From Apis mellifera (lineage: Eukaryota > Arthropoda > Insecta > Hymenoptera > Apidae): a DNA stretch of 64,000 nt. The stretch's first letter is position 1. The number at the start of each line of letters is the position of its first letter. The notes beneath the pieces were generated by a model that had not been told where the DNA came from, made no database searches, and worked only from the letters and a program-made list of their open reading frames with translations. Shown one piece after another: positions 12,601 through 23,479 of this stretch. The translations under genes and the position numbers were made by a program. The stretch spans positions 6,895,736-6,959,735 of the forward strand of contig NC_037642.1 of NCBI RefSeq assembly GCF_003254395.2, given 5' to 3'.

Positions 12601-13690
12601 TTTCACTTAATTTCATATCGATCAAACAGTATCGTTTTTAAAATCATCTTTAAAAATAATTCATAATTCAAAATCACACATTTTACGAGTCCAAGCATAT
12701 CAATATCAACGTTTCTAAATTAATTTTATCAAATTATATATTCCTCCATCCAATTAATTTATACCAAAACAACAAATATATATATATTTATAATCACAGT
12801 GAAACGAAACGTCGATATTACATATATACAGAGGAGTAATCAATCACCACCGTATCGCCCAATCAAATCGATCGATCTCAATAACTCGAGCAACTCTGTT
12901 TTATCATTCGAGTCGATTAATTCCACCGAGGACATTAGTAGCGGATTATCATTCGTGCAACTCTCCATTAATTTTTCACGGAGCTCTAATCCTATTCCAA
13001 TTCTTCCCACCAATTTCCTCGCGTTAATGAAACCGAGGAATTTTTCCACGAATCGAAGAAAAAGGGAGAAAAGAAGAAGGAAAGAAAAATGCTCGTAATG
13101 ATGAAAAAAAAGAAAAAAAATAACGCGTTCCTGGTGGATGATCGATCGTGGTTAACGTCGACAAATAATTTGGAGGGGGAAAAAAGCATCGAGACACTTT
13201 CTCTACTCCTTCCATATATCCGCGATCGATCAGAGTGAATCTGGACAGGTGAGATCCGGATTCGACACGACGTGAGCGAAATAGATTCGGATAAAAGATT
13301 CAAATTTCGTTCATCAATTTATCTTGTTCGACAAGAGCTTGCACGCGCTTTCGATAATTGGATACACGATTTAAGGGCGCTGGTTTCGGGCGACGAGCAA
13401 CAATGCGCGCCAAATAAAGGATACTGTTAACTCTTGATTCGAAATGGGGCCAAGATATACCCACACCAATGATCATCATCCCCACGAGGATTTATATTAA
13501 CGCGTCCCGTGTTGACAGTATCGATCCTTGGAACGTTCTTTGTCTCTTCATCCATCCAATTAATAAATTAATCTATTTCAAAATTCTAATCCAATTTTTC
13601 TTCTCTCTCTCATTGCGAAATTTTTCTAATCGAAGAAGAAGAGAGAGATGATAGGAGCAAGTAATACGTATTTTAATCCACATTTTATCG
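9670..13690. other. Non-coding AT-rich stretch
   Basis: Unique sequence with simple tracts; a G-run occurs at about 11250-11265. A small GC-richer patch at 11210-11440 has no recognised gene. No coding exon or mobile element is seen. Confidence 0.6.
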
Positions 13691-13733
13691 GTATATTTTA
13701 TCTATAATGGCATTAACCGACCTCAATCGAGGC

Positions 13734-13747
13734 GTTGCCACAGCAAC
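13734..13747. promoter_or_regulatory. RFX-type X-box
   Basis: GTTGCCACAGCAAC is an imperfect palindrome (CGTTGC-CACA-GCAACG when flanks are included). It fits the RFX X-box GTHNYYATRRNAAC with a single mismatch (C for T in the centre). RFX factors control ciliary genes in sensory neurons of insects and other animals. No start site is evident close by. Confidence 0.45.
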
Positions 13748-13938
13748 GACAGCCCCCTCGTAACGCGTTTTCCATTCATACGTTCGACAACATTGATCAC
13801 GTTTACCATTAAATCGATTTGATTCCCGATTAACACGCCTGGCCGATACGTTTTGTGCATTAGCTGTTACAAGTTTCGTTTCGCGCCGACGAATGCGCGG
13901 AGATCCTCCTCCTCCTCCTTCTGCGTCGAGCTAATTAA

Positions 13939-13962
13939 ACTTGCGAACGTAATTTCGCAAGT
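13939..13962. other. Perfect 9-bp inverted repeat, 6-nt loop
   Basis: ACTTGCGAA and TTCGCAAGT flank CGTAAT. It is the first of three dyads that follow each other almost without gap. Confidence 0.8.
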
Positions 13963-13964
13963 AT

Positions 13965-13987
13965 CCTCCTCCACGACGTGGAGGAGG
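13965..13987. other. Perfect 10-bp inverted repeat, 3-nt loop
   Basis: CCTCCTCCAC and GTGGAGGAGG are separated only by GAC, giving a tight hairpin. It starts 2 nt after the previous dyad and ends where the next begins. Confidence 0.85.
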
Positions 13988-14003
13988 CGTATACGCGTAT
14001 ACG
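13988..14003. other. Perfect 16-bp palindrome
   Basis: CGTATACGCGTATACG reads the same on both strands and could also fold as a 6-bp stem with a CGCG loop. It is directly followed by GTTGCAAC and CAACG-C-CGTTG dyads (to 14017). Confidence 0.85.
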
Positions 14004-14030
14004 TTGCAACGCCGTTGTAATTAGGAGTTT

Positions 14031-15840
14031 TCATTAATGAACGAAAGGAAAACCTTTTCGCCACCGTGGACCTTTTCGAACTGTTTCAACCTTAATTGAA
14101 TTCATCCACGAGTTTCTCTCTTCGTTCCATTCACGCGGATATCGGCCCGGAATTAATTAGATTCCAGGTGGAATTTTATCCTGTCCCATACCTGGCTCAC
14201 AGACTTTTATCTATTCGATCGAAAAAAAAATCTCCTCGTTCGAAAGGAAATTCTCCTTGGAACGAGGATAGGAGAGAACTCGTTGTCGAAACGATAATTG
14301 ATCTAATTATTCGTTGGCATTGCTTGTTGTTCGCGGTGTTATTATGGAGATAAGGGTTCGATGATGATCTACGAGAGAGGTTTAGAGATTTTTTTAGAGA
14401 TTAGAAATTTTGTCGTTAAAATTGCGCTTCGAGTTTTTCTTTTTCGTTTTTATTTTATCCTCGTATCTCGATTAATTGATCGAAAGAATGTAAAATGTTT
14501 AAATTTAAAGTTAAATTGGCGGGAATTTTTAGATGGTTTAAAAGGATTTATCGATTTTACATTTTTTTTCTTTTGCATATTATCCTGTTTTTTTCAGAAT
14601 ATCTTGTTTGGATAAGTTAATAGGATGAGGTGACGATATCTCGGCAAGTCATGTTGGAATAAATGAAAGAAAGAGTTTCAAAGAGAAATGAAAAATCTTT
14701 GGAGTTGCAGCGGTTTTTTTTTTGTTTTTCTTAATTTTAACATCAAATCGAGTTTTAAGTTCAATTACGCCATACTCCCCCTTTCAAATATTCCTTTCTA
14801 CTTACTTATTTTCCACAATTTTCATTCCGTTTAATTCTTTAAATTAGATAGAACTCGGCAGAGATTTAAAGCGATAATTAACGAAGTCTGTTCGAGCAGA
14901 GATGAAATTTTAAACGAGGCAAACAACATTGGGAACGTATATTTCCAACATAATTTCAGAACGGACGCGTTATGCGATTTAACTTTCTGAAAAAAGAAAA
15001 AAAAATTTGTTTTCCTTCCTTTTTATAAACAATCCAAATACTGGAATAATCGAAATTTCAAAAAATTTGGTATTTAACCTTGTTTAATATTTTTTAAAAA
15101 AGAATGATTAATTTTCTCTTTAAAAATTTTCATCTCAGCAAATCGGTACGAAAAATGATAGAGCTATCTTCTCCAGATCAATTTCTACGATAATTCACGA
15201 ACACTTTTTCCCTCGCAAACGTGTTGTTATTTCAAAATGTAAACATGTGGATACACGAGTAATAATAAACGTCTGTTTGCTCTCAATTGTAGGTGACTAA
15301 ATTCCTCGTAATTACAGTGAGAAACGAGCACTTTTGCACAGACGGTTCTTTGTGAGCTTTTTTTCTTTTTTTTTTCCACGTTTCTTTTTGTTCATCCGAG
15401 AATGAAAAGTAATTAGATACTTGGTTGAAGTATCGCAATTTAATCGTTTTCACAGAGATTCTTGCGAATCGTTTTTTTGAAAAAAATAAATAAAAAAAAA
15501 GAACTATATTTCTTTCGTTTTTAGAAATTACATCTTTTTACGTTAAACCACGATCTAAAAGTATGATATTAACTTTGTAATCTTTGGAATCAAATTGATG
15601 TTTGATTACACAAAATGGAAGAAATATCAAACGCAATGTAGATTAAAATTATTTCGCATTATCAATTATCGTGGTATTTGTCAAAACGACTAATTGCCAT
15701 AACCATAAAATTTCTTGAACTGATAAATAACAGGATAAATCGCGTTATATATTTGATGTAACCAGCTCGACAATATTTTTCTTTCCTTTTTTTTTTTTTT
15801 TTTCAAGTTAATCATGGTTGAAAAATGACGCTTCCACACA
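14031..15840. other. AT-rich non-coding stretch
   Basis: Unique sequence with T and A tracts (for example at 15788-15803). No gene or repeat family is recognised. Confidence 0.6.
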
Positions 15841-15960
15841 ATAAATCATCGGATCTCTCCGCGTCGCGGCTTGTGCCGTTTGGGTAATTAATTAATTAAT
15901 CTTGTGACAGTCGTCGACGCGTTGTCACGGGTCTAAGATCCTCGAAATTGTACCTTGCAC
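15841..15960. promoter_or_regulatory. Small island with homeodomain-type TAAT array
   Basis: TAATTAATTAATTAAT (15885-15900) is a 16-bp palindrome made of overlapping TAAT/ATTA homeodomain cores. Right of it, GTGACA and TGTCAC form a 6-bp dyad around CGTCGACG. The function is inferred from motif type only. Confidence 0.25.
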
Positions 15961-17280
15961 AAGAGAAAGAGAGAGAACGATAATAAATATCTAAGTATTT
16001 ATTTAAAAAGAGGGAGCAAAAAAAAAAAAAAAGAAAAGAAAGAAGGAAGAGAAATAATAACGACCGAGATTAATGTTAAAAGAATGCTCTTTTCAACGAG
16101 TATGAAAAAGGTAGGTGTTGGTAATTTCAGAGAGAACAGGCCTGTTCACAAAGTATCAAAAAAAAACGATGTGGACATGCCGGTGAACCAGTTTTTTTCC
16201 TTGATGCGCCAAAAAGTAGAAGGACTTTCGCGTATCATTTCCGCAAAGAGGAATTTATCTTTTACGTACGCTGGAATAAAAATGATGCTGGTAAAAAAAA
16301 GAAAGAAAATATTTCCTTCTTTATTAGATTGTGATTCTTAATGGTACAATCTGTTTTCTGCATATAAAAATGAGATACCTTCTGTTATTGTCGAGTCGTT
16401 TCTTGAATGAAAAAGTCAAGAGTTTGAACGATCAGAGAATTAAAAAAAAAGGAAGATCGGGGACAAGAAAATTGCTCTTTCTGAAATTGCTCCTCTTTCT
16501 TGAGGAGAACATCGTCTGAATTTTTCTTTGAGCGAGAAACGGAAGAGCGGGAAGACAGTAAAACTGTTGGAAACAACGAAACTTGTTCCGATCCGAGAAA
16601 CTTTCTCTTTTTGCAATGCACTTTGGAAACTGGTTCAATCAGTCGATTACAGTTTTTTTTAACTGTCAACAAACGTTCATCGCAAGAATGAAGGAGAAAC
16701 GCTGTTCTTATTATTTCTTATTCTCCATTAACTCTCGATTAACTCATTAACGACATCTGGCGCATTAGTTCAATTATTTATCAATTTTATTTATTATATA
16801 AAAATTCACGAGAGAGTAAAATCGAACGACAGAAATCTGAATAACAAATATTTTTTTCAGATAACTCAAAACTCGATCACGTTTACCAAATATGCTTTGA
16901 ACGTATTTGAAGATTTTCCCTATCTTCCACGATATATTCGGATCATGTCGAAAATGGAATATTGAATCTCTGATCTTTTGAAAAGGAAATGATTGATCTC
17001 TACTCCTTACACAACTCGCACGACTCGTTTTTATTTCTCTCTCTCTGAAATAATATATCGATTAGATGCAAAAAATAATTATTTCTACCCACAAATATTA
17101 TATTAATTTTCATGAATATTTATTTTACATTTGCAACTAATTTTTCTCAAACATTCGTCCAAATCTCTTTACTCATCCAATTTTTCTTTCCTCAATTTGT
17201 ATCAATCTCATAGTTTTAATTATAAAAAAATTCTTTTCGTGGATGTTAAATATTCGTTTTTAAATATTCCCACACGTTAA
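15961..17280. other. AT-rich non-coding stretch
   Basis: Short Lys-rich frames at 15955-16341 come from A-rich sequence. A cluster of overlapping frames on both strands at 16330-16690 has no recognisable product. No structural feature is recognised. Confidence 0.6.
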
Positions 17281-17285
17281 ATACA

Positions 17286-17432
17286 CACACCTGACCTTAA
17301 ACTCGTCCATTTTCAAATGTTATCCCTTTATAATCATATCCCTCCAATTTTTCTTTTCCAATTCCCCAATTTGCAGTTCGATTCAATAAAAGAACCATGT
17401 TTTCGTGGGTGGAAATACCACACCTGACCTTA
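17286..17432. promoter_or_regulatory. Pair of identical CACACCTGACCTTA boxes, 133 bp apart
   Basis: The same 14-mer occurs at 17286-17299 and 17419-17432. It joins a CACCTG E-box (Snail-type CAGGTG on the other strand) to TGACCTTA, an extended nuclear-receptor half-site (TAAGGTCA on the minus strand). The sequence between the copies is AT-rich and not duplicated, so shared binding is more likely than duplication. Confidence 0.35.
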
Positions 17433-17463
17433 TGCGTTGGAAACGCCGCTTAACGTGCTTTAA

Positions 17464-17481
17464 TGGCGCGTAATAGCGCCA
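17464..17481. other. 6-bp inverted repeat TGGCGC/GCGCCA
   Basis: A perfect short dyad with loop GTAATA inside a GC-richer patch (17400-17700). The patch also holds GGTACC and GAACGTTC palindromes. No coding exon is evident; the minus-strand frame at 17518-17700 is unassigned. Confidence 0.5.
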
Positions 17482-17699
17482 GGTATAATATAACGAGTCT
17501 GCCGGTACCACGTACGGTTATAATATTCGTTGCCCTAACCTTTTCCTCCAACCGCACGCCACGACTGTTGTGCTCGAACGTTCAACCAGTCGAACGATTG
17601 TTGTACTGATTGCTTGCACTGAAACGCCGTGTAACGCCCACTTATCTGGCCACCTACGACAACGATACACCTTTCGAGATACAACCTTATCGATACACA

Positions 17700-19030
17700 T
17701 CAGCTCAGGTGTCGTGGCTCATGAATTTTTCTTTTAATCTCGACCTGTTTCTACTCTTCTACTCGTCAATGTTTTCCTACTGAGTTTCTTTTCTGAGTTT
17801 CTAAAACTGGTTGAGAAACGATAAGGTTGAGGTTGAAGTTTCTTTTTTGGAGAAAAGAAAGAGATTAGATTAGATTTCTTTTTTTCTCGCAAAGGAACGT
17901 TGGTTTTTTTTTAGGAATTCGATGGAAAAAGTTTCGCTTTATAGTTTCACTTTAATTTCGCGTGGCATCGGTGGTATTAAAGGGGATGTACGCGCGTCGA
18001 ATGTTCACGCAGTATTGCTATGATAGGGTTGTTTTTTTTATCGCAGGCCTTTTTTTAATTTTGTCCTCCCTCCCCTCCTCCCAATCCCGTTCACTGTGAA
18101 AACATACGCGCGTGGTGCGATTTGTTATTCTTTTTTTTTTTTATCCCTGAGGGGGAAAAACGGAGAGAAACAGAGATAAGGATCAAAGAGAAAACGAGCG
18201 TCATAAACCACCGTCGTTGAGTGAAAACGTTCCCTTTTCCAATTGAAAAAAAAAAAAATACGCTTTTCACGGAACAACGTATAACGAGATTGAAACAACG
18301 CATTTCCATTTATCGTCTCGCGATAAACTTAAGTTTCGATGAGATTGAAGAAAAGTTAACTTAAATCGAATGAGAAATTTTTAATTCGTCCATTTCCATT
18401 CTTACAGAAATTTTAGAAAGAATCTTATTTACATCGGCGCAATCGTATTCCACGATCGATTCGTTCGGATGCCAAAATCTATGGCGAATGAAGCGTTCGC
18501 CACGTTCCAGGTTCCCTGCATCCTTGAGAAGTATCGAGAGAGCAAACTTTTATTCCAATCCGGCGATAAATTGGTACAATGCTTGAATACATTGGATATA
18601 TCGTCCGACACAATGGACGCGCGAGGAAAATGAACGGGTTATTGTGACACTCGCGAGAATAAACATCCACATCTGAATATAAAATCGAATTAACGATACG
18701 AATATCCCTTTTATATCCCTTCAATATTTATCCTTGGGATTAATATTTTTAGAAACGAAACAACTAATTCCAGATGCTGCCAAAGAGGAATAAATAAACC
18801 TTTTAAACATTATATAATTTTTAAACCGAGAAATGTTGCCTCGTATTCCAATTTCGATATAAATAATAAATCACATTTTATATAAAATTTCCTTCTTCTT
18901 CAACTCTCGATATTTCTTTTTTTAACACTGAAACTTTTCATTTGAATCGATGATCTTGTTCGCTGCTTCGTTCAAAATTCCTTCGAAAAACGATCGTCCC
19001 TTGTTCATTTCTATCTCGTCCAATCGTCAA
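17700..19030. other. AT-rich non-coding stretch
   Basis: Unique sequence with T and A tracts, and short minus-strand frames at 18429-18724 with no known product. Nothing else is recognised. Confidence 0.6.
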
Positions 19031-19450
19031 CCAGATCCTTGCCAATCCTTCTCGACGCCTTCTTCGAAAACCCGTTTCGAGTCGAATCGACGCAACACGG
19101 TCCAATGATTCCCAGCCTCTCCCCCTCGAATTTCCTTGAATCTCGTTTTCCTTTCCTGCGCGCCACGTACACGCGCGCGTACACAGACACACTCGTACAT
19201 ACGCGTGTGGTGACCGTGACTGTATCTGCGTCGGAGGAAGAGGCGCATTACGCTCAATCTATCTCCGCTCCTCGTCATCTCTCGCGATCACGAAACAGAG
19301 ACGAAAACGCGCGCGGGCCCCGAGTGACTCACATCTCCTCCCCTCCCTCTTCGTGATATTTGACACGGTTTCGCCGCTGGTAGCTTCCGTGATCCACCGA
19401 CACGCGAAAACACGCGGTTGAATACTGTGGCGGTGAAATCGGATATGGAG
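19030..19450. promoter_or_regulatory. GC-richer unique island
   Basis: CpG-rich sequence with alternating CGCG/ACAC words around 19160-19210. Both strands hold 80-105 codon frames, but none has a recognisable product. It could be a regulatory island or a UTR. Confidence 0.25.
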
Positions 19451-19744
19451 CGGTGGTTTGAAGGAAGAAATTCTTTTTTAAAAAAAAGAAGGGGGTGATG
19501 AGGATTAATTAATTAATAAATTGCACGATATTGGTTGTAGTTTAGGTTTTTAAATTATAGGTTTCTAAGTTTGAAAGGTAGTTTGAAAATTTTGATCAGA
19601 ATTATTTCTTTCTCGAACGAGTACGATTTGCTGCTACGTGAATTTTATCGAAGAAGATGAATTATAATGCGAATTATAATACGTTTATACAATCCTTGTT
19701 CTCTGGACTCTAATCGTCGATGAAACATGTAGATATGGTTGTAT

Positions 19745-20620
19745 ATATTCCCAAACTTATGTATGGATCACGAGATTTAGAAATTTAGAAAATGATCAAA
19801 GGCGCGTTGCTTTTCGTCGAATTTTTTTTTAATTATTTCTTTCAAGATAGTGAACACTTATGTATCTTTCCAAACTCGTCGAGATTCATTTTAAGAAACG
19901 ATCAAAGGCGTTACTTTTCGTCGAATTTTTTTTTTAATTATTTCTTTCAAGATAATGAACACTTATGTATCTTTCCAAACTCGTGCAAATCACGAGATTC
20001 ATTTTAGAAAACGATCAAAGACACGTTGCTTTTCGTCGAATTTTTTAAATAATTTTTTCCAAGTTTTTTTTAGAAAACAATCAAAGGCGTTGCTTTTCGT
20101 CGAATTTTTTTTTAATGATTTGTTCCAATTTCAAATAGTGAACAACGAGATTCATTTTCAGAAATTCTTTTGAAGTTTTTTTCAATGATGATTTCTTCCA
20201 AGTTCAGATAGTGAACACTTAGATATCTTTCCAAACTCTTGCGAACCACTAGATTCATTTTAGAAAACGATTAAAGATCCGTTGCTTTTCATCGAATTTT
20301 TATTAAATAATTTTTTCTAAGTTTTTTTAGAAAAACGATCAAAGGCGCGTTGTTTTTCATCGAATTTTTTAAATGACTTTTCCTTCGTTACGGTAAATTT
20401 GAAAATTCAGAATTTCTTCTTTCCTCGCGAAAGACGAAGAGGACGATTATACTGAAAAGTGTAACGCCTTAAATTTTATCGATGAAAATAAATTACACCG
20501 CGAACTGCACTTTTACCCTCCCCGTTTAAACTCTTAAACATCGACAAAACACTTATATATCTTCCCTTAAACTCGTATGGATTCACTTTAGAGAACGATC
20601 AAACGACACGTTGCTTGCCT
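19745..20620. repeat. Tandem array A (units 66-190 bp, about six copies plus a diverged one)
   Basis: The block starting GATCAAAGGCG or close variants occurs at 19793, 19900, 20013, 20079, 20269 and 20337, each followed by TTGCTTTTCGTCGAATTTT. In full-length units a GAACACTTATGTATCTTTCC block comes next. A diverged copy ends near 20620. Unequal unit length shows internal deletions. Confidence 0.85.
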
Positions 20621-20639
20621 CGTAACGTTGCGCGGAACG

Positions 20640-21010
20640 AGGAGTCGTTCGAATCGAGGAGTTCATTCGTTTCCACGAGCACATTAACATCCCCTGTTTT
20701 AACCAAATTTACGACGAGAATTTTTTAGGATAGTTTTCTCTTAGGTTTTCTCTTCGGGGGAAGAAGTTTTTCTCCCCTCCTCCCTTGGAGGTTTCTGATG
20801 TTTCCAAAGGATTGGCCCGGTTCTATCAGGGCGAGGCCTCGTGGCATAACGGCCGATTAGGGTCATTGGTTTTCCAAACCAGCGGAGCTGTTGCCGGGAA
20901 ACGTTTCCACCAAGGCACTGATAAAGCCTGGAAACACACCCTCTTCTCCTCCTCGACATCGATCGTCCCCCGGACGCGTTCGTCTCTTCCCGCGTGAACT
21001 CGCGCGGAAG
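20640..21010. promoter_or_regulatory. GC-rich island with perfect dyads
   Basis: Includes GGAAACGTTTCC (20897-20908, perfect 12-bp palindrome), TGGTTT-TCC-AAACCA (20867-20881) and CCTCGT...ACGAGG (near 20625-20650). Frames are open on both strands but no protein is recognisable. Confidence 0.35.
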
Positions 21011-21189
21011 AGGTCCCATTCCGTGAAATAAGAAGCTAATGCAGTGGCGAAAGAGTTACGGTGAGAGGGGGTGGGAATCGGTTTAACCAGGGATTCGACG
21101 GGGCGAATGTTTCTCGAGTGCTTTAAAAATGTGGAAAGGACAGATTGTGGAAAGAAGGAATTTTCTTTTTTTTCTTCTTCTTCTTTTAA

Positions 21190-21500
21190 TAAAACCAGAA
21201 GTCGAAAATTTGTCTCTATTTTAGATAGAGGAACTAAGAGAACAACTGTTTATCGTAGAAGGAAAGTATAATTTAGAAGAAGAAACTAATGTAGCGAGAA
21301 GTTGATTATATTAGAGAGAAAGAGTCGTTTAATAGGTCTGTAGGGAGAGTCTTTTTTTTTATAAAAGTCGAAAATTTGTTTCTATTTAGATAGAGGAACT
21401 AGTGAATTTACGTCTAATTTAGAAGAAGCTAATACAATGATTAATTGATTGTAAAGAAAAAGAATCGTTTAATAGATCTGTAGGTGAACAGAATGAAACT
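21190..21500. repeat. Tandem duplication J (two copies, about 166 bp)
   Basis: A block beginning GTCGAAAATTTGT at 21201 recurs at 21367, with matching TAGATAGAGGAACTA and TTTAATAG-TCTGTAGG segments. Confidence 0.75.
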
Positions 21501-23470
21501 TATTAAAAAATAGCTTAACTCGGAACAAATTTCAATATTAAATTTGATCAAACTAAATATAACTTTACATTAAATTAATGTAAAGTGTTCCGGACAATAG
21601 TTTCAAAAGAACGCTCTCGTGTGCTCGACTGCTATACTCGTTTGAACCACGTTGGCATTTATTCGTCAGACGTCCTATTCCACTTCACCTGACGCGTGGC
21701 TGGGAAAGGAAGGTCGAGCCATCGGTCGTCTTTTCCACTGCGGATCCTCGACCCGCTGTCTGACCACTCACCGGTCGAACTTACTTCGAGCGAGTGCAAT
21801 CGCCAACCTTTATCGTGCACGCTTCCACTTGAATAATTAAAACGGAAAATTGGCGAAAGAACGTCGGGAATTCCGGCTGATTTCAATTACTATCAGGTAG
21901 CTGGGGCTCGGTGAATTCGAGTTGTATTTTTTTCTCTCTCTTTTTTTAAAGGCTGAGAATTTTCTCGATTAGATATAGATGGTTAGTGAATGGTATCTGG
22001 AAAATTTATGGCGAGGAAATTATTTTTACTCTTCGATTGTTCGAGAGTAGTAATAGTCGAAAAGCAAATATAAAATATATTTGAAAACTAGGGAAGATAA
22101 TCTTTTATCCTTGCTTTATTTAATATTATATATTTTGCACTATATTTTGTTAATAAAATTAAGAAAAATTTAAACTGTGAGGACAATGATTTCTTGCCAA
22201 TGGACGATCATCAAAAGTATTTGCGATTTAAAACGTTTTTTCATTCATCCCCATTTATAATTCTCGAGATTGGACAAAGAGAAAGATACAATTTTTAATC
22301 TTTTACCATCTTCGTCCTTGTCTCATTGACTTATCCCAAAACTTATCTTCTCATTCCTGAAAAAATATTATAGATCATCAATTTCATTACATACATTTTC
22401 TTGTATTTCAATTGAGATAGAACAAAGATCTGAATAAATCTTCTTATCTTATCTTTTTATTTCCAAAAAGGAAACAATCTCCGAATTTTCCAAATTCCAT
22501 AATGTACCGCAAATAATATATATATATATTTTAAATATCTCGAGGAAAAAAATTAATCCAGAACTTCCCGCTCTGAATCGAGTGGCGTTCTTCTAAAACA
22601 GAAGAAAATGGAGAGCGTGAGACACGTGAACGGTAAATCCGTGAGTGCATCGTGTGCACTTAAACGAGCTCAATCGTACGCGACCCCATTTAAATAAACG
22701 ACGAATTGGATCCCGGAGTGTTTCCTCCTCGCTCTGCTTCCCCCTCCCCCCTCCCCTCGGCGTTACAGTTCACGCTGTTCGACGTCACGTTTTTCCATCT
22801 CTCCCTGTATTTCCCTATTTCTCCGAGTTTCCCTTAAGCCCGCGAAATGGGAGTACACATCCGCGGATCAGAATTGGATTTCGAGAAGAGTCAACGTTCT
22901 TCCTCCTGTTATTTAACAACTTGCCGATGATTCGTAACCGCGAAACCGATATTTTCGAACGTTTTATTATTATTGAAAAGGTGAAAAATGATCGAGCGAA
23001 GAAGGGAAAGGAAAAATTGTGAAATTTGTAAATTCTTCATCGAGACGAGAGATTCAGATTTTGATCTTGAAGATTTCACGTAGGTGAGAGGGATAAATGA
23101 GAATCAAATCTTGTGATTCTTATTAGAAAGGAGAGATATATCGTTTATATAATTTATGAAGAAAAATGAACGACGTGGCATTCGTTTCTATTTTTATTGA
23201 ACCGAAATTCGAGTCGATGTTTCCCCTCCCCAATCATTCATTAAATCTGATGATCTCGAAACAGTGAAAAGCAATTTGTTTTTTAATTCTTCGCGCAAAC
23301 GAGTAAAGTAGATTTGTCGAAGCACTTGGAGATATTCCAATTTTGTAGTTGCTTTTTTTTTTTTAATTCCAATTATCTGTACAGAATAACAAAAAGGAAT
23401 GGATAAAGAAATCGATAAATTCTAGTTTTACAACCTCGCAAGGAAGCAGAAAAAATAAAAAGAATAAATG
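21501..23470. other. Non-coding stretch
   Basis: AT-rich apart from GC-richer unique patches at 21600-21840 and 22600-22960. Frames there are short and unassigned. No repeats are recognised. Confidence 0.55.
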
Positions 23471-23479
23471 CATCGCGAC

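Larger units (their letters stand above)
13700..14030. promoter_or_regulatory. Candidate regulatory module or structured RNA with clustered dyads
   Basis: A unique, GC-richer island holding an X-box (13734-13747) and at least four perfect inverted repeats between 13882 and 14017, three of them nearly touching. The density of perfect dyads is far above the surroundings. A minus-strand frame (13867-14064, 65 codons) covers it but matches nothing known to me. Either a protein-binding cluster on DNA or a multi-hairpin transcript would explain the pattern. I cannot choose from sequence alone. Confidence 0.45.
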
